A stretch of 16,946 bases of DNA from UBA2773 sp964643985 (lineage in GTDB: Bacteria; Patescibacteriota; Minisyncoccia; Moranbacterales; DUUL01). Every line of letters starts with the position of its first letter. Position 1 is the first letter of the stretch. A program made the position numbers and the translations under genes. Under the pieces are notes generated by a model. The model was not told the DNA's origin, did not search any database, and saw only the letters and a list, made by a program, of their open reading frames with translations. Below, piece by piece: positions 7,847-13,974 of this stretch. The stretch is taken from positions 1 to 16,946 of the forward strand of contig CAZXUS010000021.1 of NCBI GenBank assembly GCA_964643985.1, given 5' to 3'.

Positions 7847-7876
7847 CTAAAGTCATCAGTCACTCGTCAACAGTCA

Positions 7877-8275
7877 TCAATTTGCAGAAATTTTATTATA
7901 AACAAATTTTATGAAACTATTAATTTTTTTATTTAACCGTTCATATTCTAGAAATATTTTTCTCGCCTCTTTTTTATCTAAATATTTTAAATCTTGTGAA
8001 AGAAAAATAAAATTTTGAACTTCACACAATGATCCCCAAGCATTATAATAAAATTTTATCTTATCTTTATAGTGAAACCTTCCAAATCCTTCTGCTATAT
8101 TAGCTCCAATCGAAGAAGAAGCTCTCTTTAGTTGATCCACTATCCCATATTTTTCACTATTAGGAAATTTTTCTGTTGTTTTATAAATCTCAATCGACAA
8201 TTTGTTGGCTTCCTTCCAAATATTTAAATCATAGAAATGAACAATTGATGACTGATTATTGTTTACTACTGACAT
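7877..8275 (-). CDS. Four helix bundle protein (23S rRNA intervening-sequence / S23 type)
   Basis: A 132-residue protein of the four-helix-bundle family (TIGR02436-like), named after ORFs found in intervening sequences of 23S rRNA genes. The molecular function is unknown; the fold is known to form oligomers that can bind nucleic acid. Family signatures in order are FYDLNIWKEANKLSIEIYK (residues 14-32), TEKFPNSEKYGIVDQLKRAS (34-53), SIGANIAEGFGRF (55-67) and KFYYNAWGSLCEVQNFI (74-90), then two C-terminal helices. All four helices are intact. The N-terminal SVVNNNQSSIVH is low complexity and encoded by a repetitive AATCAGTCATC tract that also occurs in the two broken copies nearby. Here the gene is free-standing between ftsX and rpsA, not inside an rRNA gene. 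No SD is visible. I infer a mobile or duplicating accessory gene. Confidence 0.9.
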   Translation of the reverse strand: MSVVNNNQSSIVHFYDLNIWKEANKLSIEIYKTTEKFPNSEKYGIVDQLKRASSSIGANIAEGFGRFHYKDKIKFYYNAWGSLCEVQNFIFLSQDLKYLDKKEARKIFLEYERLNKKINSFIKFVYNKISAN

Positions 8276-8300
8276 AAATATACTAAAAATTGTAATTTAC

Positions 8301-8320
8301 CTGCCTGCCGGTAGGCAAGG
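8301..8320. repeat. Short GC-rich dispersed palindrome
   Basis: CTGCCTGCCGGTAGGCAAGG contains TGCCT and AGGCA arms around GCCGGT. Its composition stands out from the surrounding AT-rich sequence. From general knowledge such palindromes are scattered in the intergenic DNA of CPR genomes. Confidence 0.6.
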
Positions 8321-8369
8321 TTTAAAATTTCAAATTTTATACTTTATATTTAATCCTTAGATGAATACT

Positions 8370-8426
8370 TCAAGCACCTAAATCATAAAGATGAACACCT
8401 AATGACTGATTGCTGTTTACCGATGA
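8370..8426 (-). pseudogene. N-terminal remnant of a four-helix-bundle gene
   Basis: The minus strand reads SSVNSNQSLGVHLYDLGA then TGA, matching the N-terminus of the intact protein just downstream (VVNNNQSSIVHFYDLNIW) and of the fragment at 10258-10452. Nothing resembling the rest of the gene follows, so it is a truncated duplicate located about 95 bp upstream of the intact copy. Confidence 0.6.
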
Positions 8427-8433
8427 CCTACTT

Positions 8434-8504
8434 CTATTAAGATTTATTTACAAAATTACTAAGTACCCTCGGGTGAAAATTTGTAAATCAATAAATCTTA
8501 ATAG
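8434..8504. repeat. Long imperfect inverted repeat just downstream of ftsX
   Basis: The arms at 8434-8454 and 8480-8504 are inverted copies: 14 bp (CTATTAAGATTTAT and its complement) are perfect, and a further 7-8 bp (TTACAAA) pair after a small bulge. The loop contains ACCCTCGGGT, itself a mini-palindrome. It starts 2 bp after the ftsX stop codon. It can act as an mRNA 3' stabiliser or a bidirectional terminator, or be the remains of a small inverted-repeat element; there is no T run directly after the stem. Confidence 0.65.
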
Positions 8505-8506
8505 AT

Positions 8507-9451
8507 TTATTTTCTCGGTTTCCCCAAATACCTTCCCATCGCAATTATCGAACTCATTGCTCCTAATAAAATCCCAATTCCTAATTCAGCTGGAACAATC
8601 TTGAAAGCATTTTGTAAGAAAATATTTTCTAAAAATTGTTTAATGTAAACACTATTGGAAATTGGCAAAGCCACTCCCGAAGCCTCAGAAATAGCTACAA
8701 ACTTTAAATAAACGAATGACAAAGGAATCGCAATCACAGCCGAAATAAATCCATAAAAAATTCCTTCCCAAACAAAAGGCATTCGAATGTAATTATTAGA
8801 AGCTCCAACTAATCTCATAATTTCAATTTCGCGACTATGAGCATACATAGTAATTCTGACACTATTAAAGGTAATCAAAATGGCAATAATTGCCAAAGTT
8901 ATTCCAAGTGCTAAACCGGTCTGCTTGTTAGCGTCAATTTCATCCCCAAGACTGTTAATGACCTTACTATATTTATCATAATTAACAGTATCAATAAATT
9001 CACTGTAAGAACTGTCGTTAACCGCTCGTGCTATTAATTCATAATCTCTTGGCTCGTGGGCCTTAACGCTCAAGGTAGGGTTGAAAGGATTAGTTTCAAT
9101 TTCTTCCAATGATTTCAGCATAATATCATTATCGGCGTTTTCTATCTTAAAATCCTCCAACGCTTTTTCCTTGGAAATATATTCAACAGAAGCTACTTCT
9201 TGATATTTACCAAAATCTTCTTTAGCCAGCAAAACATCTTGCTCTGTCGTCTCTGGTTTAAAGTAGACAGAAATACTGACTCGGTCCTTGATGTCATTTA
9301 AAAGCAAATTATCAGAAATCACTACCGCAAATTGAATATTAATGATAAACAATGTCACCGTAATAATACTAATAGTCGCCACTGAAAGCCAACCATTTCG
9401 ATAAAAATTTTTGAATCCAGTTTTTAATGTTCGTGGAAAATTTAATCGCAT
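8507..9451 (-). CDS. ftsX: Cell division protein FtsX (ABC transporter-like permease)
   Basis: FtsX is the membrane partner of FtsE; the complex does not transport but transmits ATP hydrolysis to peptidoglycan hydrolases at the division site. The 314-residue protein has the FtsX layout: a short cytoplasmic N-terminus with the RTLKTGFKNFYRNGWLS motif, TM1 (about 20-46), an extracytoplasmic domain (about 50-178) with ISVYFKPETTEQDV and VEYISKEKALEDF, then TM2 (about 178-198), the cytoplasmic coupling segment SREIEIMRLVGASNNYIR typical of FtsX, TM3 (about 228-250) and TM4 (about 287-305). It starts 22 bp after ftsE and is certainly co-transcribed with it. No SD precedes the ATG at 9451. No dedicated peptidoglycan hydrolase gene follows; the next genes are the four-helix-bundle gene and rpsA. 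Confidence 0.95.
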   Translation of the reverse strand: MRLNFPRTLKTGFKNFYRNGWLSVATISIITVTLFIINIQFAVVISDNLLLNDIKDRVSISVYFKPETTEQDVLLAKEDFGKYQEVASVEYISKEKALEDFKIENADNDIMLKSLEEIETNPFNPTLSVKAHEPRDYELIARAVNDSSYSEFIDTVNYDKYSKVINSLGDEIDANKQTGLALGITLAIIAILITFNSVRITMYAHSREIEIMRLVGASNNYIRMPFVWEGIFYGFISAVIAIPLSFVYLKFVAISEASGVALPISNSVYIKQFLENIFLQNAFKIVPAELGIGILLGAMSSIIAMGRYLGKPRK

Positions 9452-9473
9452 CTTTTATTTTTAAAAATTATTT

Positions 9474-10163
9474 CTATTTTTCGTCTAAATCATATTTACC
9501 ATTATTTTTATCACTAATGATTTTACCGTCTTTCAAGACGATAACTCTTTTATTCAAACGATCAATCGCTTCTCGATCATGAGTTGCCAAAACTACCGTA
9601 GTTCCATATTTATTTATTTTCAGCAAAGATTCTAAAACTTCCCAACCAGATTCTGGATCAAGATTCCCTGTTGGTTCATCGGCAATCAAAACTTTTGGCT
9701 TATTAATCAAGGCTCTAGCAATTGCAACTCGTTGCTGTTCTCCACCCGAAAGCTCGTGTGGATATTTATCTTCTAAGCCCTCCAAACCAATAATTTCCAA
9801 AACTTTTGGCACATCTTCGGCTATTTCTGCATCGGTTTTTCCGGCTACTTCCATCGCAAAAGCCACATTTTCAAAAACATTTTTCTTGGGCAAAAGTTTA
9901 AAATCTTGAAAAACTACTCCTACATCTCGACGATGTTGAAAAATTTGCTTCTTTTTATATTCAACAATATCATCTTCATCAAATATAATTTCCCCTGAAG
10001 TTGGTCGCTCTTCAGCGTGAAGAATTTTGATCAAAGTAGATTTACCCGCCCCAGAAGCGCCGATAATAGAAACAAATTCTTTATCTTCAATTCTAAAACT
10101 AACATTTTCCAAAGCCGGAGAATCTCCTAAATAAATTTTTGATACATTTTTACATTCGATCAT
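9474..10163 (-). CDS. ftsE: Cell division ATP-binding protein FtsE
   Basis: FtsE is the ABC-type ATPase of the FtsEX complex at the inner face of the septal membrane. The 229-residue protein has Walker A GASGAGKST (35-43), the Q-loop glutamine at 86 (VVFQDFKLL), the ABC signature LSGGEQQRVAIARAL (138-152), Walker B VLIADEP with catalytic Glu163, D-loop GNLD (166-169) and the switch histidine at 195 (ATHD). All catalytic elements are intact. FVSIIGASGAGKSTLIK and FQDFKLLPKKNVFENVAFA are the FtsE-typical forms, and the neighbouring ftsX confirms the assignment over other ABC ATPases. No SD precedes the ATG at 10163. prfB lies upstream on the same strand, separated by 346 bp that hold a broken four-helix-bundle gene. 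Confidence 0.97.
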   Translation of the reverse strand: MIECKNVSKIYLGDSPALENVSFRIEDKEFVSIIGASGAGKSTLIKILHAEERPTSGEIIFDEDDIVEYKKKQIFQHRRDVGVVFQDFKLLPKKNVFENVAFAMEVAGKTDAEIAEDVPKVLEIIGLEGLEDKYPHELSGGEQQRVAIARALINKPKVLIADEPTGNLDPESGWEVLESLLKINKYGTTVVLATHDREAIDRLNKRVIVLKDGKIISDKNNGKYDLDEK

Positions 10164-10257
10164 TATATGAATTAATTAATATTTATTTTAAGTTTACCCT
10201 AATTAATTTCGAATTTTGAATTTCAAATTTTAATTCAATTTTAAATTATTTAATTCT

Positions 10258-10452
10258 TTAATTATAGAAGCTTCGTTTGCATTCATTAAAACATTTAAGA
10301 ATTTGATCATTGTTTCGAAATTCAGTCATTCGTTCTTGAATCAAAATTCGAAATTTATAATGCCCTTTGGGTGCAAAATTCGAAATTATAAATCGTTCTT
10401 TCCTCCAAATACCTAAATCATAGGAATGAACACCCGATGACTGATTATTCAC
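10258..10452 (-). pseudogene. Broken four-helix-bundle gene fragment
   Basis: The fragment starts with NNQSSGVHSYDLGIWRKE, which matches the N-terminus of the intact four-helix-bundle protein at 7877-8275 (NNQSSIVHFYDLNIWKEA), with about four in five bases identical over the first 51 nt. The reading then enters an inserted small repeat (ISNFAPKGHYKFRILI is repeat-encoded) and ends in an unrelated short tail. The core family motifs (RAS, NIAEG) are absent. A frame shifted relative to the tail reads ETMIKFLNVLMNANEASI, so the downstream part may come from another lost gene. It is not a functional gene. Confidence 0.65.
10338..10392. repeat. Small dispersed repeat, copy 2, flanked by an 8-bp direct repeat
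   Basis: This 55-bp segment contains the 30 bases (10351-10380) that occur in inverted orientation at 7807-7836. It is bordered by identical TCGTTCTT octamers at 10330-10337 and 10393-10400, as a target-site duplication would be, and sits inside the broken four-helix-bundle gene. It looks like a tiny non-autonomous insertion. Confidence 0.6.
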
Positions 10453-10509
10453 CCCGTTAAATTGCGTAGCACTATTTAACTAGGGCTATTTACTAATAAC
10501 AAAACTCTA

Positions 10510-11620
10510 TTACAAACTATTACCTCTAGAAAACCCCCTAAGATAACTTTCCACAAACTCATCCAAATCCCCATTCATAACCCCTTCAACATCTGAAACT
10601 TCAAAATTAGTCCGATGGTCTTTAACCAACTTATAAGGATGAAAAACATAAGACCTAATTTGGTTTCCCCATTCGGCTGATTTATATTCACCTTTTATTT
10701 CCTGTTCTTTCGCTTTTTGTTGTTGCTCGAAATATTCATACAAGCGAGCTTTTAAAACTTTCATTGCCGCTTCTTTGTTTTTTAACTGCGACCGCTCGTC
10801 TTGACACGTGACGACCGTATTAGTCGGCAAATAAGTAATTCGAACTGCTGAATCAGTGGTATTAACCGACTGCCCTCCGGCCCCAGAAGAACGAAAAGTA
10901 TCAATCCTTAAGTCGCTAGAATTAATTTCAATCTCACTATTTTTATCAAGAACTGGCCAAATTTCAACCGAAGCAAAAGAGGTTTGTCTCAAAGCATCGG
11001 CATTAAAAGGCGATTGTCGCACCAACCGATGCACTCCTTTTTCACTTTTTAAATTACCGTAGGCCATTTCCCCACTAATTTCCAAAATAACATTTTTAAT
11101 TCCAGCCTCGCCCCCTTCGGTTTTATTCAAAATTTTCGTTTTCCAATTTCGTTTTTCACAAAAACGCAAATACATTCGCAATAACATTTCCGCCCAATCT
11201 TGCGCATCATCTCCACCAGCCCCAGAATGAATTTCCAAAATTACATCACTTTGGTCATACTTCCCATTAAAAAAAGTTTTCATTTCAAAATTGGCCAATC
11301 TTTTTTTAACACTTTTGAATTCACCTTCAATCATCTCAGCTGAATCCAAATCATCCTCCTCGAATTCGCCTAAGCAATCTTCGATATCAGTTAAATCTTT
11401 TTCAATCAATTTCCAATCTTCAATTTCTTTTTTTAAAGCTTCTAGGCACTTCGTTAATTTTCCCGCTTCTTGATGATTATCCCAAAAATCGGGCTCGCTT
11501 GCTCGCTTTTCAATTTTTATTATTTCTTTCTTCTTTTCTTCCCAGTCAAAGACAGTCGTTCAGCTGAACGAATTTAGTTTTTATTTCTAATAAATCTTTT
11601 TTAATTTCTTCTAGTTTCAT
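10510..11620 (-). CDS. prfB: Peptide chain release factor 2, expressed by programmed +1 frameshift
   Basis: RF2 recognises UGA and UAA in the ribosomal A site and triggers peptide release. Two frames must be joined: codons 1-24 from the ATG at 11620 to CTT (11551-11549), then an in-frame TGA (11548-11546), then the +1 frame from GAC (11547) to the stop at 10510. The join reads NDCL/DWEEKKKEI, typical of RF2, and gives 369 residues (E. coli has 365). The CTT TGA C slippery stop is the canonical prfB autoregulatory site: when RF2 is scarce, ribosomes pause at UGA and shift. In the joined protein the UGA-reading tripeptide SPF is at 203-205 and the catalytic GGQ at 248-250, almost exactly the E. 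coli positions. No AGGGGG-type internal SD precedes the shift; a perfect palindrome does. A start at TTG 11409 would give a truncated 299-aa protein. Confidence 0.95.
11545..11571 (-). promoter_or_regulatory. prfB recoding site: slippery CTT TGA C with an upstream 16-bp palindrome
   Basis: On the minus strand CTT TGA C lies at 11551-11545. TCGTTCAGCTGAACGA (11571-11556) is a perfect palindrome that can form a 6-bp stem with an AGCT loop, ending 4 nt before CTT. It occupies the place where E. coli prfB has its shift-promoting SD. Confidence 0.85.
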
Positions 11621-11626
11621 ATAAAC

Positions 11627-11632
11627 ATTATA
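11627..11632 (-). promoter_or_regulatory. Candidate -10 box of prfB, placed for a leaderless mRNA
   Basis: A perfect TATAAT on the minus strand ends 6 nt before the prfB ATG, so transcription would start at or next to the A of the start codon. The -35 at 17 bp (TATTCA) is poor. AT-rich DNA makes chance matches likely, so this is tentative. Confidence 0.45.
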
Positions 11633-11724
11633 TATTAAAAATATGATTTTGAATAGATTTTGAAAAATTTGGTTTTATTTTTACAATAAAATAGTCATAA
11701 AATAAGCCTCAAAAATCCAATCTC

Positions 11725-11753
11725 TTGATTTTTTAAGTAATTATAGAGATAAT
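11725..11753 (+). promoter_or_regulatory. Promoter of the tRNA-Thr gene
   Basis: TTGATT (11725-11730) and GATAAT (11748-11753) are spaced by 17 bp and match the sigma70 consensus at 4 and 5 of 6 positions. The start would lie near 11760, about 10 nt before the mature tRNA 5' end. Confidence 0.6.
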
Positions 11754-11769
11754 GAAATTATCGTATTAG

Positions 11770-11843
11770 GCCGAAATAGCTCCAAATGGTAGAGCAATGC
11801 ATTCGTAACGCATAGGTTGCGAGTTCGATTCTCGCTTTCGGCT
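11770..11843 (+). tRNA. tRNA-Thr (anticodon CGU)
   Basis: A 74-nt cloverleaf: acceptor GCCGAAA with TTTCGGC (7 perfect pairs), D arm GCTC/GAGC, anticodon arm ATGCA/CGCAT with loop TTCGTAA (anticodon CGT, reading ACG), a 5-nt variable loop, T arm GCGAG/CTCGC with loop TTCGATT, and discriminator T. The 31-39 pair at the base of the anticodon loop is an A-C mismatch. CCA is not encoded, so it must be added after transcription. The body resembles E. coli tRNA-Thr(CGU), including GCATTCGTAA around the anticodon. Confidence 0.95.
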
Positions 11844-11846
11844 CAA
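11826..11846 (+). repeat. tRNA 3'-end direct repeat, copy 1 (inside tRNA-Thr)
   Basis: These 21 bases cover the 3' half of the T arm, the acceptor 3' strand, the discriminator and 3 bases beyond. They recur at 11994-12014 with one mismatch (GG to AG). This layout is that of an attachment-site duplication. Confidence 0.8.
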
Positions 11847-11993
11847 TGAAATTGAGATGAAATGAGAATTGAAAGACGGAGGCGCTAGATTCCGAGCCAG
11901 CGAGGAATTAAAGAAAGTGCGCCGAGTCCGGGGAGGAAGCACTTAATGAATACAAGTTCACCCGAACGAAGTATAAATTTAGTGACTTGACCC
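11847..11993. other. GC-rich structured insert between the two tRNA 3'-end repeats
   Basis: These 147 bp are clearly richer in GC than their surroundings and have no long open frame. Three consecutive stem-loops can form: GATTCC (11888-11893) with GGAATT (11904-11909); AAGTGC (11915-11920) with GCACTT (11939-11944); and CAAGT (11953-11957) with ACTTG (11985-11989), enclosing GTTC/GAAC. The first two loops share CCGAG followed 5-6 nt later by GAGGAA. It could be a tiny mobile element, a small RNA, or part of the tRNA transcript; nothing in it matches an RNA family I can name with confidence. Confidence 0.5.
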
Positions 11994-12014
11994 CGATTCT
12001 CGCTTTCAGCTCAA
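11994..12014 (+). repeat. tRNA 3'-end direct repeat, copy 2
   Basis: 20 of 21 bases match 11826-11846. The 5' half of a T stem is missing before it, so it is a fragment of tRNA 3' end and not a second tRNA gene. Confidence 0.8.
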
Positions 12015-12108
12015 AATTAAAATAACTTTAATTCTTATTAAAGCAGAAGAACCAATCAAATAATTCTTCCTGAACTTAAAAAACAAAAAATAAACTTTAT
12101 ATTTCATT

Positions 12109-12114
12109 TAAAAT
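12109..12114 (+). promoter_or_regulatory. Candidate -10 box of the GH130 gene pair
   Basis: TAAAAT ends 6 nt before the ATG at 12121, the same leaderless spacing as the TATAAT before prfB. TATATT at 12098-12103 is an alternative -10. No convincing -35 is seen. Confidence 0.3.
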
Positions 12115-12120
12115 AAATTT

Positions 12121-13968
12121 ATGTTTAAAAGGTTAGTTAAATTCGCTAAAATCTATAAAAGATTTAACTCCCCAAAGTCTTTTGATGCATTGAATATTTT
12201 TAGTTTCAAAAATAAGATTTATTTACTTGGTAAAAATCTTAATAAACTAGAAACAATTGAGCTAAACAGTAAAGAAAAAAAAGAGCTATCCTGCCCGTTT
12301 TTTGGAAAAACTAAAAACTGGAAAAATTTAAAAATTTCAAATTCCACTAAAAATCAATTAAACCTAAGTGTCACGACCGGACCTCTTTGGAACAAAAAAA
12401 ATCATAATTATTCTTCGTCTGATTTAATAAACTGGCATAAAACATCTTTTAATAAAAATATTTTTGAATCAATTTATTTCATTAAAGAATATACCAACAA
12501 TAAAGACAAAATAGCTTATTTTAATAATAATAGTGAAATTTTTTATTGGAGAATTAAGAATGATTTAATCGAAGAGAGAAAGAGAGAAACCGATTTAAAT
12601 TTCAAAAAAACAACCAGAGAAAAAATTGATATCGCAAGTTCATTTTCAAAAAAAGGTTTTATTTTTTTATTTTATTATGTCTATGATTACAATAAAAAAA
12701 TTAGCTTAAAATTAGCTATTATGAATGAGGATAATCCATCGGAAATGCTCTATTCTAAAAAAAATCCAGTATTTCAGTTAAATTTTTCTGATTATCCGTT
12801 GGGAATTATAGAAACTAAAGAAGGCTATGAATTTTATTGGAAAAACAAAAAAGGAGAAATCTACTCCATCTATTTTTCCAGTAAAGAATATGAATATACG
12901 CTGAATCAATGTTATAAAATCCAAAAAAATGAAAAAGCTTCTCAAAAAGATATCGCTTTAAATAAAAATAAAAAAAACCCGATCATTGAACCCAGAGAAA
13001 ATATTTCCTGGGAAACTAATGGAACCTTCAATCCAGCTGCAATCTATTTAGATAATAAAGTTCATTTAATTTACCGAGCGATTGGAAGAGATAATATGTC
13101 AGTTTTTGGACATGCCGTTAGTAAAGATGGAATAAATTTTTTGAACAGAAACAAAAAACCAGTTTACACTCCCAAGCAATCCTTTGAATTTACAAAACAA
13201 AATGAACAAAAACCATCCCTTCGCTATCCATATATGTCAGGCGGAGGATGGGGAGGATGGGGAGGATGCGAAGACCCTAGATTATCGGCTATTGATGATC
13301 GAATCTTTATGACATACACCGCCTTTAACGGCAAAGATGCCCCCGGAGTAGCAATCACATCTATCAAAAAAGATGATTTTCTAAATAGAAAATGGAATTG
13401 GGACAAAGCCCACTTAATTAGCGAACCTGGAAAAATTCAAAAAAACTGGTCAGTATTCCCTGAAAAAATTAACAATAAATATGCTATTATTCATAGTATT
13501 TCACCCGATATATTGATTGATTATTTTGATGAATTAGATTCCGAAAAAGTTATTATCAAAAGTCATTACTCGAAAGAAGCCAACAACTTAAAATGGGAAA
13601 GTTACCTAAGAGGTGTGGCTTCTCCACCAATAAAAACCGCTAAAGGCTGGATACTTTTTTATCATGCTATGGATCGTAAAAATCCAGATTTATACAAAGC
13701 CGGTGTAATGCTTTTAGATCTCGATGATCCCACAAAAATAATTGGGCGTTCAAGTAAACCTATCCTAGAACCATGTGAATTTTATGAAAATAATGGAAAA
13801 TTTGGGGTAATTTATATTTGTGGCTCTATTCTAAAAAATGACAACGTTTATATTTATTACGGCGGAGCTGACAAAGTAAGTTGCGTAGCGACGGTTAAAT
13901 TAGATGATATTTTAGAATGTTTACTTCCAGAAAAAAAACAAAAAATTAAAAAAATATTAATTAAATAA
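12121..13968 (+). CDS. GH130-family glycosidase/phosphorylase with divergent N-terminal domain
   Basis: A 615-residue protein without signal peptide or membrane segment, so probably cytoplasmic. The C-terminal part (about 285-605) is a GH130 five-bladed propeller: KNPIIEPRENISWETNGTFNPAA, VHLIYRAIGRDN, SVFGHAVSKDGINF, GGCEDPR (381-387) with the catalytic-type aspartate, VFPEKINNKYAIIH, SPPIKTAKGWILFYHA with His515, and the closing VYIYYGGADKVSCVA. GH130 enzymes phosphorolyse or hydrolyse beta-mannosides, and intact motifs suggest an active enzyme; the substrate cannot be read from sequence. Residues 1-280 have no motif I recognise, but phrases such as SSDLINWHKT and several short beta-strand repeats suggest a degenerate propeller. 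The active-site loop carries an extra GGW repeat (GGGWGGWGGCEDPR). No SD precedes the ATG; the second GH130 gene follows after 6 nt. Confidence 0.88.
   Translation: MFKRLVKFAKIYKRFNSPKSFDALNIFSFKNKIYLLGKNLNKLETIELNSKEKKELSCPFFGKTKNWKNLKISNSTKNQLNLSVTTGPLWNKKNHNYSSSDLINWHKTSFNKNIFESIYFIKEYTNNKDKIAYFNNNSEIFYWRIKNDLIEERKRETDLNFKKTTREKIDIASSFSKKGFIFLFYYVYDYNKKISLKLAIMNEDNPSEMLYSKKNPVFQLNFSDYPLGIIETKEGYEFYWKNKKGEIYSIYFSSKEYEYTLNQCYKIQKNEKASQKDIALNKNKKNPIIEPRENISWETNGTFNPAAIYLDNKVHLIYRAIGRDNMSVFGHAVSKDGINFLNRNKKPVYTPKQSFEFTKQNEQKPSLRYPYMSGGGWGGWGGCEDPRLSAIDDRIFMTYTAFNGKDAPGVAITSIKKDDFLNRKWNWDKAHLISEPGKIQKNWSVFPEKINNKYAIIHSISPDILIDYFDELDSEKVIIKSHYSKEANNLKWESYLRGVASPPIKTAKGWILFYHAMDRKNPDLYKAGVMLLDLDDPTKIIGRSSKPILEPCEFYENNGKFGVIYICGSILKNDNVYIYYGGADKVSCVATVKLDDILECLLPEKKQKIKKILIK
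13243..13269 (+). repeat. Three tandem 9-bp units encoding Gly-Gly-Trp/Cys in the GH130 active-site loop
   Basis: GGAGGATGG is repeated as three in-frame 9-bp units (the last ends TGC), encoding GGW-GGW-GGC directly before EDPR. Such a tract can gain or lose units by slippage without shifting the frame. Confidence 0.85.
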
Positions 13969-13974
13969 AAAATA

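Larger units (their letters stand above)
7559..7876. other. Intergenic region: rpsA leader, promoter and a dispersed repeat
   Basis: 318 bp between the four-helix-bundle gene and rpsA. It holds the rpsA promoter (7767-7795) and its leader of about 200 nt (7559-7760), a 42-bp terminal-inverted-repeat element (7803-7846), and a short tract of repeated GTCATCA/GTCACT words (7852-7880) running into the end of the four-helix-bundle gene. No gene seen. Confidence 0.7.
8276..8506. other. Intergenic region between ftsX and the four-helix-bundle gene
   Basis: 231 bp holding a long hairpin right after ftsX (8434-8504), a remnant of the N-terminus of a second four-helix-bundle gene (8370-8426), and a GC-rich palindrome (8301-8320). 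No intact gene. Confidence 0.7.
10164..10509. other. Intergenic region between prfB and ftsE
   Basis: 346 bp of AT-rich DNA filled mostly by the broken four-helix-bundle gene (10258-10452) and the small repeat inserted into it (10338-10392). The rest (10164-10257) is low-complexity AATTTC/GAATTTT sequence. I see no clear ftsE promoter. Confidence 0.65.

Noticed and set aside
10510..11409. prfB as a 299-aa protein starting at TTG 11409
   Set aside because: The upstream +1-shifted frame encodes the missing RF2 N-terminus and a canonical CTT TGA C recoding site, giving the family's normal length.
11915..11944. SRP RNA helix 8, because of GAGTCCGGGGAGGAAGCAC
   Set aside because: It resembles the SRP RNA tip (GGTCCGGAAGGAAGCAGC) but lacks the GGAA tetraloop, the symmetric internal loop and any longer SRP-like pairing.
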